This document shows, piece by piece, positions 7,501-13,041 of a stretch of DNA of 17,048 nt. Position numbers and translations under genes: made by a program. The notes under the pieces were generated by a model that saw only the letters and a list, made by a program, of their open reading frames with translations, did not search any database and was not told where the DNA came from. Origin of the DNA: Verrucomicrobia bacterium UBA1731 (GTDB lineage: Bacteria; Verrucomicrobiota; Kiritimatiellia; RFP12; UBA1067); NCBI GenBank assembly GCA_002317575.1, contig DCIH01000097.1:515-17562 (forward strand), written 5' to 3'. Numbering within the stretch: the first letter of the stretch is position 1; each line of letters opens with the position of its first letter.

Positions 7501-7923
7501 GCGTTTCTGGAACAGTTGGCGGAAGTGATTCCGGATCCCGGCATGCGCTGCTTCGTGACGGCGGCCATCACCCCGAACGGGTTCGAGATGATGCTGGGCG
7601 CCAAATTGATGGAGGGTGCCGCCATCAACGACCTCTACACGGGTGCCGCGAACACGCTCAAAGACAAGATCCTCGCCGGTGGCAACAATGTGGACAATAC
7701 GCAGATCTCGCTCACGGTGGGCGAGGACGGATCGATCGACATTCGTCTTCTGGGCGGTCCCGGTGTTTGCCTCATGGGCGCCGAACTGGTGCCGGGCGCC
7801 GGAACGTCCGAAGTCCAGTTGTTCGACATGAAATTCGAGTCGCGCATCCACATCCCCGGCGGACAGAAGGTGGCCGTCGGGGAAGCGCCTCAGTTCACGT
7901 GCAGCATTCAGCGGCCCGAATGA
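4576..7923 (+). CDS. Large SopB/IpgD-like inositol-phosphate phosphatase, probable type III effector
   Basis: A 1115-residue protein with no signal peptide or membrane segment; its N-terminus (MGSAMNVNTSDAAIKLM) is polar and flexible, as in type III effectors. The centre matches the SopB/IpgD virulence phosphatases. GQLVEQTLLANPELLAQAKE (about 520-540) parallels a SopB segment ahead of the active site. NCDGGRDRTGLMDVECK carries the C-X5-R loop, with C694 as nucleophile and R700, parallel to SopB's CKSGKDRTGMQDAE. RRDSGNQQIARQ (739-750) matches the following SGNxEIQ motif. The family dephosphorylates phosphoinositides in host cells. About 500 N-terminal and 300 C-terminal residues match nothing I recognise; SopB is only about 560 residues. 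The likely chaperone is 34 bases upstream. By eye, base composition is slightly less GC-extreme than the flanks. Host-directed action is inferred; the phosphatase core is well supported. Confidence 0.85.
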   Translation: MGSAMNVNTSDAAIKLMQSVARMAMHAGKGVDKGAGTGYVGMLGGMPIKLATHHDERTRAEKTALKENCAELRGAMKSAVDTLLKSAGKNADDKAVRDIYKNLGLDPQGKELKSAPLLTRSKALAVIKDLSKIVGAPLAGKLESLEGEKTIKESSAKKLGAALNDALEMRTKFMTETLKPILEDRLPGPENETKRYNLAMEISTRIIVRNGELGVLGTGISLGTELNASDKRIVGGAKFGQTVNRLLGSGRGNDFAEAVAVLFHKTAVAPDANWDVAQLQKPVPVAKGDVVRELRLPPAGAERSFAIFKNIATVLPPVTSEKDGRKSVSYSSFHTWLAHASAEAAGKSVEALTLGDVRAFVKENWNARPKTLGAQWVAKPNVSYGFEFPISHFFKVAQESLASDMAFSTAEELAAASDESFAAALAQSGANKFEVVYTSVNDLYYGGGGLVAVNEEKFSVGADEVTSRVTPKRKYEHPAPKSVVSNLALTELEKNGQTVFKALRFGSVNLHDGSSDEKQMAHYGQLVEQTLLANPELLAQAKETGKIDLPLCRVDMAGKADMDKCARKYSLEIDGKTIEVTPKETHFRLATDSAVSVSLLNGTKTEYRALSKKDVEQNDKALATLLESAKTSADPQVKELAKQLKDYWSDVKSRHCDKDGNLQLFAGYGAEMMKFGARITVLSQKLGNVPSFNCDGGRDRTGLMDVECKTLALWLADGKTPPPITGKADLMNELRAQVRRDSGNQQIARQIKLNDDDMYLNQVRSLGSDLPKEIRSNDGGSMVPWKDRFERTSGLDALYVVKAPPSAPAQKMIAANHATAVSQLVKWCNATLAATRADIADGKQVDFNTGRLKHLIGAFGETEATQKAWAEKYLRNHPEIDQYCDTYPGDEAVKRFDEMYAEQLKTALSQAMRFEAHVDTNGFASTFIREMVDSKVDSVTINGQPPRSERQHADIDPCHGSDNAILGKPRSERCKAFLEQLAEVIPDPGMRCFVTAAITPNGFEMMLGAKLMEGAAINDLYTGAANTLKDKILAGGNNVDNTQISLTVGEDGSIDIRLLGGPGVCLMGAELVPGAGTSEVQLFDMKFESRIHIPGGQKVAVGEAPQFTCSIQRPE

Positions 7924-7952
7924 GGAACGCCGAGGCGTGGAAGACCTGGTGT

Positions 7953-7975
7953 GGCGGAGATTGCCATCGTCCGCC
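7953..7975 (+). other. Inverted repeat after the effector gene
   Basis: GGCGGA (7953-7958) pairs with TCCGCC (7970-7975). Allowing one bulged base, GAT and ATC extend the stem to nine pairs around a TGCC loop. It starts 30 bases after the effector stop and could end or stabilise that transcript, but there is no T-run, so it is not a standard intrinsic terminator. Confidence 0.35.
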
Positions 7976-8003
7976 TGAGATTTCGACTCTAGCCCGGAAA
8001 CGC

Positions 8004-8032
8004 TTGCGGCGGGGGCGGATATTTGGTTAAAT
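8004..8032 (+). promoter_or_regulatory. Candidate promoter reaching the DHH gene start
   Basis: TTGCGG (8004-8009) and TTAAAT (8027-8032) are 17 bases apart, or 18 if the -10 is TAAATA (8028-8033). The -10 lies inside the inverted repeat at 8014-8039. Transcription would start about one base before the ATG at 8041, giving a leaderless message. No Shine-Dalgarno is present. Confidence 0.45.
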
Positions 8033-8039
8033 ATCCGCC
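8014..8039 (+). repeat. Perfect 11-bp inverted repeat abutting the DHH start codon
   Basis: GGCGGATATTT (8014-8024) and AAATATCCGCC (8029-8039) are exact reverse complements around a GGTT loop. The repeat ends one base before the ATG at 8041. It overlaps the candidate -10 box, so an operator for a dimeric regulator is a reasonable reading. A transcript-level hairpin is the alternative. No T-run follows, so termination is unlikely. Confidence 0.7.
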
Positions 8040-8040
8040 T

Positions 8041-9033
8041 ATGCCTTCAAAGGATTTCAGAGAGAAGTTCGAAGCCGCGAAAAAGCTCCTCGGACAGTCC
8101 AAGACGGTGCTCGTTTCCGGGCATCTGAGCCCGGACGGCGATTCGCTTGGCTCGATGATCGCGCTCGCGCGCATGCTCACCGCGGCCGGTTGGCAGGCGT
8201 ACGCGGCGGCGGACGTGAAAGCGCTCGGAAAACCCGGTTTCCTTGAAGGTGTCGCCGATCTGATCCCGCTCAAATCGCTCAGAAAACGGAAGTTCGACTT
8301 GTTCTTTTACGTGGATGCGTCCACGCCGGACCGTTTGCCGCCCGAGGTGCGTCCGTTCGCCGAAAAGCTCCCCACGCTCACGATCGACCACCACGCCACC
8401 AGCACGGAACACGGCGACGTGTCCATCATCGACCCCATGGCGTCATCCGCCGGCGAGCTTGTGTGGCGCTTCGCGAAGTGGATGGAATGGCCCATGGATC
8501 GCGCCGTCGCCGAAGCATTGTGGGTGGCGATGATCACCGACACCGGCCGCTTCGCCTACGACTCGACGCGCCCCGAAACGCTCCGCGCCGCCACGGATCT
8601 CCTCAAACACGGCGTGCGCACCGCGTTCATCAACGACGTCATCTACTGCTCCTTCCCGATGAAGGCCATGGAGCTCAAGCGCCGCGCCTGGCGGTCGCTT
8701 CGCGTGTGGAAAAACCGCAAGGTCGCCGAAGTGTCGCTCGACCGGGACGATTTCCGCGAAGTGCGCGGCACCAAGGCCGAGGCCGAGGACGTGATCGAAA
8801 TCCCGCGTCAGGTGGCTGGCAACCAGATCGCGCTTTTCTTCTACCAGATTCCGGACCGCACGCACGAGACGCGCATATCCGTCCGCACGCGCGCGCCGTG
8901 GGACGCGACCGTGCTCGCCAAGCGCTTCGGCGGCGGCGGCCACGTGCGCGCCGCGGGGTGCACAGTCCAGGGCGGCATGGCGGCGGCGAAGCGCCTGATG
9001 CGCGCCGCCGTGAAAGAGATGCTGAAAAAATGA
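8041..9033 (+). CDS. nrnA: DHH/DHHA1 phosphoesterase, NrnA-type oligoribonuclease/pAp phosphatase
   Basis: A 330-residue protein of the usual NrnA length (about 310-340). The family degrades short RNAs from the 5' or 3' end and often dephosphorylates 3'-phosphoadenosine 5'-phosphate, using two metal ions in the cytoplasm. Metal-binding motifs are present in order: GHLSPDGDSLGS (H28, D32, D34), FFYVDAS (Asp of motif II), IDHHATS (D116-H117-H118, the name-giving DHH) and MITDTGRFAYDSTRPET (D of motif IV). The C-terminal DHHA1 domain ends with FGGGGHVRAAGC (H301), the GGGH substrate-binding signature. The ATG at 8041 is chosen because the family's first helix starts here; a TTG at 8023 would begin inside the inverted repeat. 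The gene overlaps the next by ATGA. Cyclic-di-AMP (GdpP-like) activity is unlikely because accessory domains are absent. Confidence 0.9.
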   Translation: MPSKDFREKFEAAKKLLGQSKTVLVSGHLSPDGDSLGSMIALARMLTAAGWQAYAAADVKALGKPGFLEGVADLIPLKSLRKRKFDLFFYVDASTPDRLPPEVRPFAEKLPTLTIDHHATSTEHGDVSIIDPMASSAGELVWRFAKWMEWPMDRAVAEALWVAMITDTGRFAYDSTRPETLRAATDLLKHGVRTAFINDVIYCSFPMKAMELKRRAWRSLRVWKNRKVAEVSLDRDDFREVRGTKAEAEDVIEIPRQVAGNQIALFFYQIPDRTHETRISVRTRAPWDATVLAKRFGGGGHVRAAGCTVQGGMAAAKRLMRAAVKEMLKK

Positions 9034-9932
9034 AAACGGCCATCATCTTGACGGACGGCAAGGCCGGACACGAAAATCAGTCCAAGGCCTTCGCGCGCAT
9101 GCTCGGGTGCGAGTACGCGCTCGTGCCCGTCGCGTTCAAGTCCAAGGCGCACAAGGTGTTGTCGTATCTGCTCGACCGCTTCGGCGTGCGGACGCTCAAG
9201 TTGTTCAAGCCGTTCGACGCTGAGAATGCTTGCGATGTGGTGATCGGGACGGGGTCGGGGACGTTCTACGCCGCGAAGGCGCTGGCGCGCACGCGCGGCG
9301 TCAAATGCGGCGTGGTGTTGTATCCGCGCGGGTACGATCTTGCGAGTTTCGATTGCGTGCTCGCACCTTCGTTCGACGCGCCCGCGAAGTTGCCGAATGT
9401 CGTCGAAATCCCCGCCAATCTCGTGGCGGCGGACGAAGCGTTCTACGAGAAGGGCGTCGCCGCGTTCCGCGAGCGCACGGCCGTGGCGCCCGAAATCGCG
9501 GTGATCGTGGGCGGTCCGAACAAGTGCTCGACCTTGACCGCGGACTGGATGAAGGCGCGGTTGGACGAAATCTTCGCGCAGCCCGGCGTCAAGGCGGTGA
9601 CGACATCGCGCCGCACGCCGCCCGACGTGGAGGCCGTAGTCGATTCCTATCCGTGGGACTACAAGCTCATCTATTCCAAGGACCATTTCAATCCGATTCC
9701 CGCATTCGTGAAGCTCGCGAAGAAGCTCTATGTCACGGCGGAATCGACGGGGATGCTTTCCGAATCCTGCACCTTCGGCTCGGCCGAAGTGCATGCGCTG
9801 GACAATCTCCTGCCCGGTCCGCACAAGTTCCGCCGCTTCGTCGAGGGGCTTCGGATGGACGGTTACGTGGACGGCAACCGCAAGGTCGATTTGTCCGCGC
9901 AAAGCGCGCGCGCGAAGGAGTTGTTGGCGTGA
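9030..9932 (+). CDS. ELM1-family (mitochondrial fission ELM1-like) protein
   Basis: A 300-residue protein of the ELM1/DUF1022 family (PF06258). Recognisable landmarks are TDGKAGHENQSKAFARMLG at the N-terminus, VVIGTGSGTFYAAKALAR, CGVVLYPRGYDLASFDCVLA, IAVIVGGPNKCSTL, then TTSRRTPPDVEAVVDSYP and the C-terminal NPIPAFVKLAKKLYVTAEST with GMLSES. The SRRTP and VTxES/DSxxMxSE blocks are the strongest family matches and the layout recalls GT-B glycosyltransferases. The plant homologue affects mitochondrial fission; the bacterial function is not established, and cell-envelope glycan roles have been suggested by context elsewhere. No signal peptide or membrane segment is seen. The ATG sits in the ATGA overlap with the DHH gene and the stop overlaps the tgt GTG, so all three are probably translated in sequence. 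Confidence 0.83.
   Translation: MKTAIILTDGKAGHENQSKAFARMLGCEYALVPVAFKSKAHKVLSYLLDRFGVRTLKLFKPFDAENACDVVIGTGSGTFYAAKALARTRGVKCGVVLYPRGYDLASFDCVLAPSFDAPAKLPNVVEIPANLVAADEAFYEKGVAAFRERTAVAPEIAVIVGGPNKCSTLTADWMKARLDEIFAQPGVKAVTTSRRTPPDVEAVVDSYPWDYKLIYSKDHFNPIPAFVKLAKKLYVTAESTGMLSESCTFGSAEVHALDNLLPGPHKFRRFVEGLRMDGYVDGNRKVDLSAQSARAKELLA
9915..9931 (+). promoter_or_regulatory. Ribosome binding site that supports the tgt GTG start
   Basis: AAGGAG (9915-9920) lies 8 bases before GTG at 9929, inside the end of the ELM1-family gene. No ATG is available near the start of the conserved Tgt N-terminus, so GTG is the likely initiator. GTGA gives a four-base overlap with the upstream stop. Confidence 0.75.
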
Positions 9933-11032
9933 TCGGGGACTTCGAGATCGTGGCGCGCGACGCGTCCACCAAGGCGCGGCGGGGCGTGTTGCATCTCGCC
10001 CACGGCGACGTGGAAACGCCCGTGTTCATGCCCGTGGGGACGCAGGCCACGGTGAAGGCGCTGGAGCCACGCGATCTCGAGGAGAACGGCGCGTCCATCA
10101 TCCTCGGCAACACCTACCATCTGCTGCTGCAGCCCGGTCCGGACGTGATCGGCCACTTCGGCGGTCTCCACACGTTCATGAACTGGAAGCGTCCGATCCT
10201 CACGGACTCGGGCGGGTTCCAGGTGTTTTCGCTCGCGAAGATCCGCAAGCTCACCGACCAGGGCGCGTTCTTCAATTCACACCTGGACGGCCACGAATTC
10301 TTCATGGGGCCGAAAGAGGCGATGGAGATGCAGCGCGTCTTGGGCAGCGACATCGCGATGGTGTTCGACGAGTGTCTGCCGTGGCCGTGTCCACGCGACC
10401 GCGCCGAGAAGAGCGTGGAGACGACGATCAAGTGGGCGAAGGCGTCCCTGGACGCACCGCACGCGGACGGACAGCTCGTATTCGGCATCGTCCAGGGTGG
10501 GGTTTACGACGACTTGCGCAGGCACTGCGCCGAAGAGCTCGTGAAGATGGATTTTCCCGGCTACGCCATCGGCGGCGTTTCGGTGGGCGAGCCGGAGGAG
10601 ACGATGTACCAGGCCGTGGAGGCCTCGGTGCCGTACTTGCCGGAAAACAAGCCGCGCTACGTGATGGGACTCGGGGTGCTCCACCAGATGGCGCAGTGCG
10701 TCGCGCGCGGCGTGGACATGTTCGACTGCGTGCTCCCCACGCGCATCGCGCGCCACGGCACCGCCGTGACGCGCAACGGCAACGTCGCGATCAAGGCGGC
10801 GAAATGGATTTACGACGACTCGCCCGTGGAGGCGGGGTGCACATGCTATTGCTGCCGGAATTTCACGCGCGGCTATGTGCGGCACCTGCTGCACGCGGGC
10901 GAGATCCTGGGCGTGCGTTTGCTCACGATCCACAACGTGCATTGTCTCGTGAACTACATGGCGGACATGCGCCAGGCGATTTCGGACGGCACCTTCAAGG
11001 AGAAGTTTCTCGACCATGCGCCCGCGAATTGA
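9929..11032 (+). CDS. tgt: Queuine tRNA-ribosyltransferase
   Basis: A 367-residue enzyme of standard length that exchanges guanine-34 for preQ1 in the anticodons of tRNAs for Asn, Asp, His and Tyr. It forms a TIM barrel with a zinc site. Visible landmarks are TPVFMPVGTQATVKAL, GNTYHLLLQPG, LTDSGGFQVFSL (D93, general acid/base), MVFDECLPWPC, GIVQGG, AIGGVSVGEP, and FDCVLPTRIARHGT (D266, the nucleophile). Zinc ligands are C304, C306, C309 in CTCYCCRNF and H335 in TIHNVH, at the family's spacing. The LPTRxxRNG motif reads RHG here, a small change. The gene overlaps the ELM1-family gene by four bases and is followed after 27 bases by yajC, the same tgt-yajC order found in many bacteria. The call is firm. 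Confidence 0.96.
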   Translation: MIGDFEIVARDASTKARRGVLHLAHGDVETPVFMPVGTQATVKALEPRDLEENGASIILGNTYHLLLQPGPDVIGHFGGLHTFMNWKRPILTDSGGFQVFSLAKIRKLTDQGAFFNSHLDGHEFFMGPKEAMEMQRVLGSDIAMVFDECLPWPCPRDRAEKSVETTIKWAKASLDAPHADGQLVFGIVQGGVYDDLRRHCAEELVKMDFPGYAIGGVSVGEPEETMYQAVEASVPYLPENKPRYVMGLGVLHQMAQCVARGVDMFDCVLPTRIARHGTAVTRNGNVAIKAAKWIYDDSPVEAGCTCYCCRNFTRGYVRHLLHAGEILGVRLLTIHNVHCLVNYMADMRQAISDGTFKEKFLDHAPAN

Positions 11033-11059
11033 TTTCAAACTAACTGAAAGGAAAATGAA

Positions 11060-11410
11060 ATGAACACGTTCGCACTTACGTCTTTCTTCGCGCAGGCGGC
11101 GGCGCCCGCCGCGCCGGCGGCCAACCAGCAGGCCGGCGGCATGGGCATGCTCGTGCCGATGCTCCTCATCTTCGCGATCTTCTACTTCATGATGATCCGT
11201 CCGCAGCAGCGCAAGGAAAAGCAGCGCCGGAAAATGATCGAAGAGCTCCGCGCGGGCGCGACGGTCGTGTTCTGCGGCGGCTTCATCGGCAAGATCGTCG
11301 AGGCGAAGGAAAAGACCTTCCGCGTCGAACTGAACCCCGGCAACGTGGTCGAAATCGTCCGCGCCGCCGTGCAGAGCATCGTCGAGCCCGAGCAGCCCGC
11401 CGCGAAGTGA
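11060..11410 (+). CDS. yajC: Preprotein translocase accessory subunit YajC
   Basis: A 116-residue single-pass inner-membrane protein, similar to the 90-115 residues of the family. YajC associates with SecDF and SecYEG during protein export. An Ala/Pro-rich N-terminus precedes one membrane segment (MLVPMLLIFAIFYFMMIRPQ, about residues 29-48). It leads into the diagnostic FYFMMIRPQQRKEKQRRKM and then the soluble part with LRAGATVVFCGGFIGKIVEA, equivalent to the family's L-x-x-G-D-x-V-x-x-x-G-G-x-x-G. The start has AAGGA (11048-11052) 7 bases upstream; the ATG at 11055 gives only two codons. Position after tgt supports the name. In the family's GGIxG position it has GGFIG. Confidence 0.94.
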   Translation: MNTFALTSFFAQAAAPAAPAANQQAGGMGMLVPMLLIFAIFYFMMIRPQQRKEKQRRKMIEELRAGATVVFCGGFIGKIVEAKEKTFRVELNPGNVVEIVRAAVQSIVEPEQPAAK

Positions 11411-11413
11411 CAT

Positions 11414-12391
11414 ATGGCGTTCGAACGCCAGATGCCGGACAACCTGATGGTGCGTGACGCCCGGCTGTTCGGTTCGGTGCTCGAACGGCACCGTCTCGAG
11501 GATCCGCCTTCCGTGCATTGGGCGCGGTGGGCGGCCGCGGGAATCGCGCTCGTGATGATCGTCTCATTCTGCGTGACGCGTCATGTGTCGAGGAAACGCG
11601 CGTCCATAAAGATCGCGCCGTCCGCCGCGCAGGTTCCGTCCGTGGCGGCACCCGGTGCGACGAATGCGGTCGCTTGGCGTTTGCCCGGGCAGACATCCAA
11701 GCCGTCGGACAAGGCGAAAACGCCGCCTCCCGCGCCGTCGAAGCCGCCGTCCGCGGCGGCGCTTCAGGCCAAGCGCTGGCTTGACGGCGCGGCCAACCGT
11801 TCGCGCGAGGAGCGCATTCTTCTGGAACGGTTGGCGCAGGCCGAGCGCGAAGGCAACATGCGCATCGCCATTGACTCCATCGAGCAGCTGCGCAAGCGTC
11901 CCACGATGGCCGACATCGACGACGCGCTGGCGCGGCGCCTGGGCGCGCTGAACGTCGACTACATCCTGTCCGGCCAGCCCACGTTGTGGACAGCCGAAGT
12001 CGAATTGCGCGGCAACGACACGCCGTATCTCGTGGCGCGCCGCTACCGCACCACGGTGGAGGCGATCCGCCGGCTGAACAACCTCGCCGAAACACATGCG
12101 TTTCCGCTTTCCATGAAGAAGGCGCGCGTGCTGGAGTTCCCGCGCGCGTCGCTCGTGGTGCGCCAGAAGATGCACGTCGCCGATTTCACATTGAACGGCA
12201 AGTTCTTCAAGCGTTTCTACGTATCGACCTCGGCCGACACGAAACCGGGCGCGTATCCGATCGGGCGCGGCAAGGGCGAAGGCCCGTTGGAGCGCTTCAA
12301 GGCGCTCGGGCTCCGTTTCGCGCCCGTGGACGAAGCCGAGCTGCGCATGTTCCTCGCGCCGGGCGCCCAGCTCACCGTCTCCGACCTCTGA
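11414..12391 (+). CDS. Membrane-anchored LysM protein with L,D-transpeptidase-like strand region
   Basis: A 325-residue protein with a cytoplasmic N-terminus of about 35 residues and one membrane segment (about 36-54, RWAAAGIALVMIVSF). A Pro/Ala/Lys-rich linker (about 65-115) follows, then a charged helical stretch (REERILLERLAQAEREGNMR). A LysM-like domain follows at about 195-243 (RGNDTPYLVARRYRTTVEAI then RRLNNL), a peptidoglycan-binding fold. The last part (MHVADFTLNGKFFKRFYVST, then KPGAYPIG) resembles the first strands of YkuD L,D-transpeptidases. The catalytic His and SxGC cysteine motif are absent and the protein ends early. It probably binds the cell wall rather than cross-linking it. 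The ATG is 3 bases after the yajC stop with no clear Shine-Dalgarno, so it is likely translated with yajC. A truncated transpeptidase is the alternative. Confidence 0.78.
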   Translation: MAFERQMPDNLMVRDARLFGSVLERHRLEDPPSVHWARWAAAGIALVMIVSFCVTRHVSRKRASIKIAPSAAQVPSVAAPGATNAVAWRLPGQTSKPSDKAKTPPPAPSKPPSAAALQAKRWLDGAANRSREERILLERLAQAEREGNMRIAIDSIEQLRKRPTMADIDDALARRLGALNVDYILSGQPTLWTAEVELRGNDTPYLVARRYRTTVEAIRRLNNLAETHAFPLSMKKARVLEFPRASLVVRQKMHVADFTLNGKFFKRFYVSTSADTKPGAYPIGRGKGEGPLERFKALGLRFAPVDEAELRMFLAPGAQLTVSDL

Positions 12392-12436
12392 CGGCCCTTC
12401 GGACGCGCGGGCCTCTCCGCGCCGAGTCCAGAAACG

Positions 12437-12445
12437 TGGTATACT
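12437..12445 (+). promoter_or_regulatory. Extended -10 promoter directly before the GtrA-family gene
   Basis: TGGTATACT is an extended -10 match (TGn plus TATACT at 12440-12445). No -35 is evident in the GC-rich bases upstream. Eight bases separate it from the ATG at 12454, the same distance as at 2824, predicting a leaderless or nearly leaderless transcript. Confidence 0.6.
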
Positions 12446-12453
12446 TCCAATTC

Positions 12454-12981
12454 ATGAATCTTGACGTCAAACGTATCTTGTCCCATGACTGCGGGCCGTT
12501 CTGGCAGTTCGTCAAATACGGCGTCATCGGGGTCCTTTCCACAGGCGTGCAGACGGGCATTTTCTATCTGCTCGCGTTCACGTGCCTGAAGTGCCTCACG
12601 CCCGACGATCTCGTGATCACGCTCGCGAAGAAGTTCCTGTCGGTCGATCTGCCGTCCGTGTCGTTCACGGGCCAGGAGGCGTGGTATGCGTCGCGCGGCA
12701 CGATCGCCGCCGCGGCGACGGCGGTCGGGTTCGTGGTGGCGAATGTCTTCTGCTGGCTCATGAACCGCTGGTTCGTGTTCAAGCCCGGCAAGTTCAAATG
12801 GTACGCCGAGTTCGGCATGTTCTTCGGCGCGGCGACGCTGGCGACGGTAATCGCGCTCGGCGCCATGAAGCTGCTCATCGACGGTTTCGGTCTCATGACC
12901 ACGCTTGCGGTGGTGGTGGAGGTCGTGGTGTCGTTTCTGGTGAACTTCTTCGTGCGGAAGTTTTTCATATTCAGGGGTTAG
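12454..12981 (+). CDS. GtrA-family membrane protein
   Basis: A 175-residue integral membrane protein with about four hydrophobic helices. The N-terminal FWQFVKYGVIGVLSTGVQTG matches the GtrA signature (F-x-R/K-F-x-x-V-G-x-x-x-T). Later come VGFVVANVFCWLMNRWFVFK, equivalent to the family's conserved (S)YxxNRxWTF, and VVSFLVNFFVRKFFIFRG at the end. GtrA-like proteins are proposed to flip undecaprenyl-phosphate-linked sugars for surface polysaccharide or O-antigen modification. A loop of about 35 residues between helices 1 and 2 is longer than in many members. There is no Shine-Dalgarno and a -10 box lies immediately upstream. The TAG stop is formed by the first copies of the heptamer repeat that follows. 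Substrate is unknown. Confidence 0.85.
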   Translation: MNLDVKRILSHDCGPFWQFVKYGVIGVLSTGVQTGIFYLLAFTCLKCLTPDDLVITLAKKFLSVDLPSVSFTGQEAWYASRGTIAAAATAVGFVVANVFCWLMNRWFVFKPGKFKWYAEFGMFFGAATLATVIALGAMKLLIDGFGLMTTLAVVVEVVVSFLVNFFVRKFFIFRG

Positions 12982-13034
12982 GAGTTAGGGGTTAGGGGTT
13001 AGGAGTTAGGGGTTAGGAGTTAGGGGTTAGGGGT
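12974..13034 (+). repeat. Tandem heptamer GGRGTTA, eight copies plus a partial ninth
   Basis: Eight exact 7-base units run from 12974 to 13029 with only position 3 varying, in the order G, A, G, G, A, G, A, G, followed by a partial GGGGT. The strand is G-rich and resembles telomere-type TTAGGG repeats. Runs of four G separated by short loops could form a G-quadruplex. The first copies supply the stop codon of the GtrA-family gene, and the last G-run sits 8-12 bases before the epimerase ATG, where it may serve as its ribosome binding site. Confidence 0.95.
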
Positions 13035-13041
13035 GGCGGAT

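Noticed and set aside
4074..7923. Chaperone-effector pair considered as a recent mobile insertion
   Set aside because: No insertion sequence, direct repeat, integrase or tRNA boundary is visible; the slight composition difference is only an impression by eye.
8014..8039. Palindrome considered as an intrinsic terminator of the effector gene
   Set aside because: No T-run follows on the + strand and it abuts a start codon 90 bases after the effector stop.
12974..13034. Heptamer array considered as a CRISPR array
   Set aside because: Units are contiguous with no spacers and only 7 bases long.
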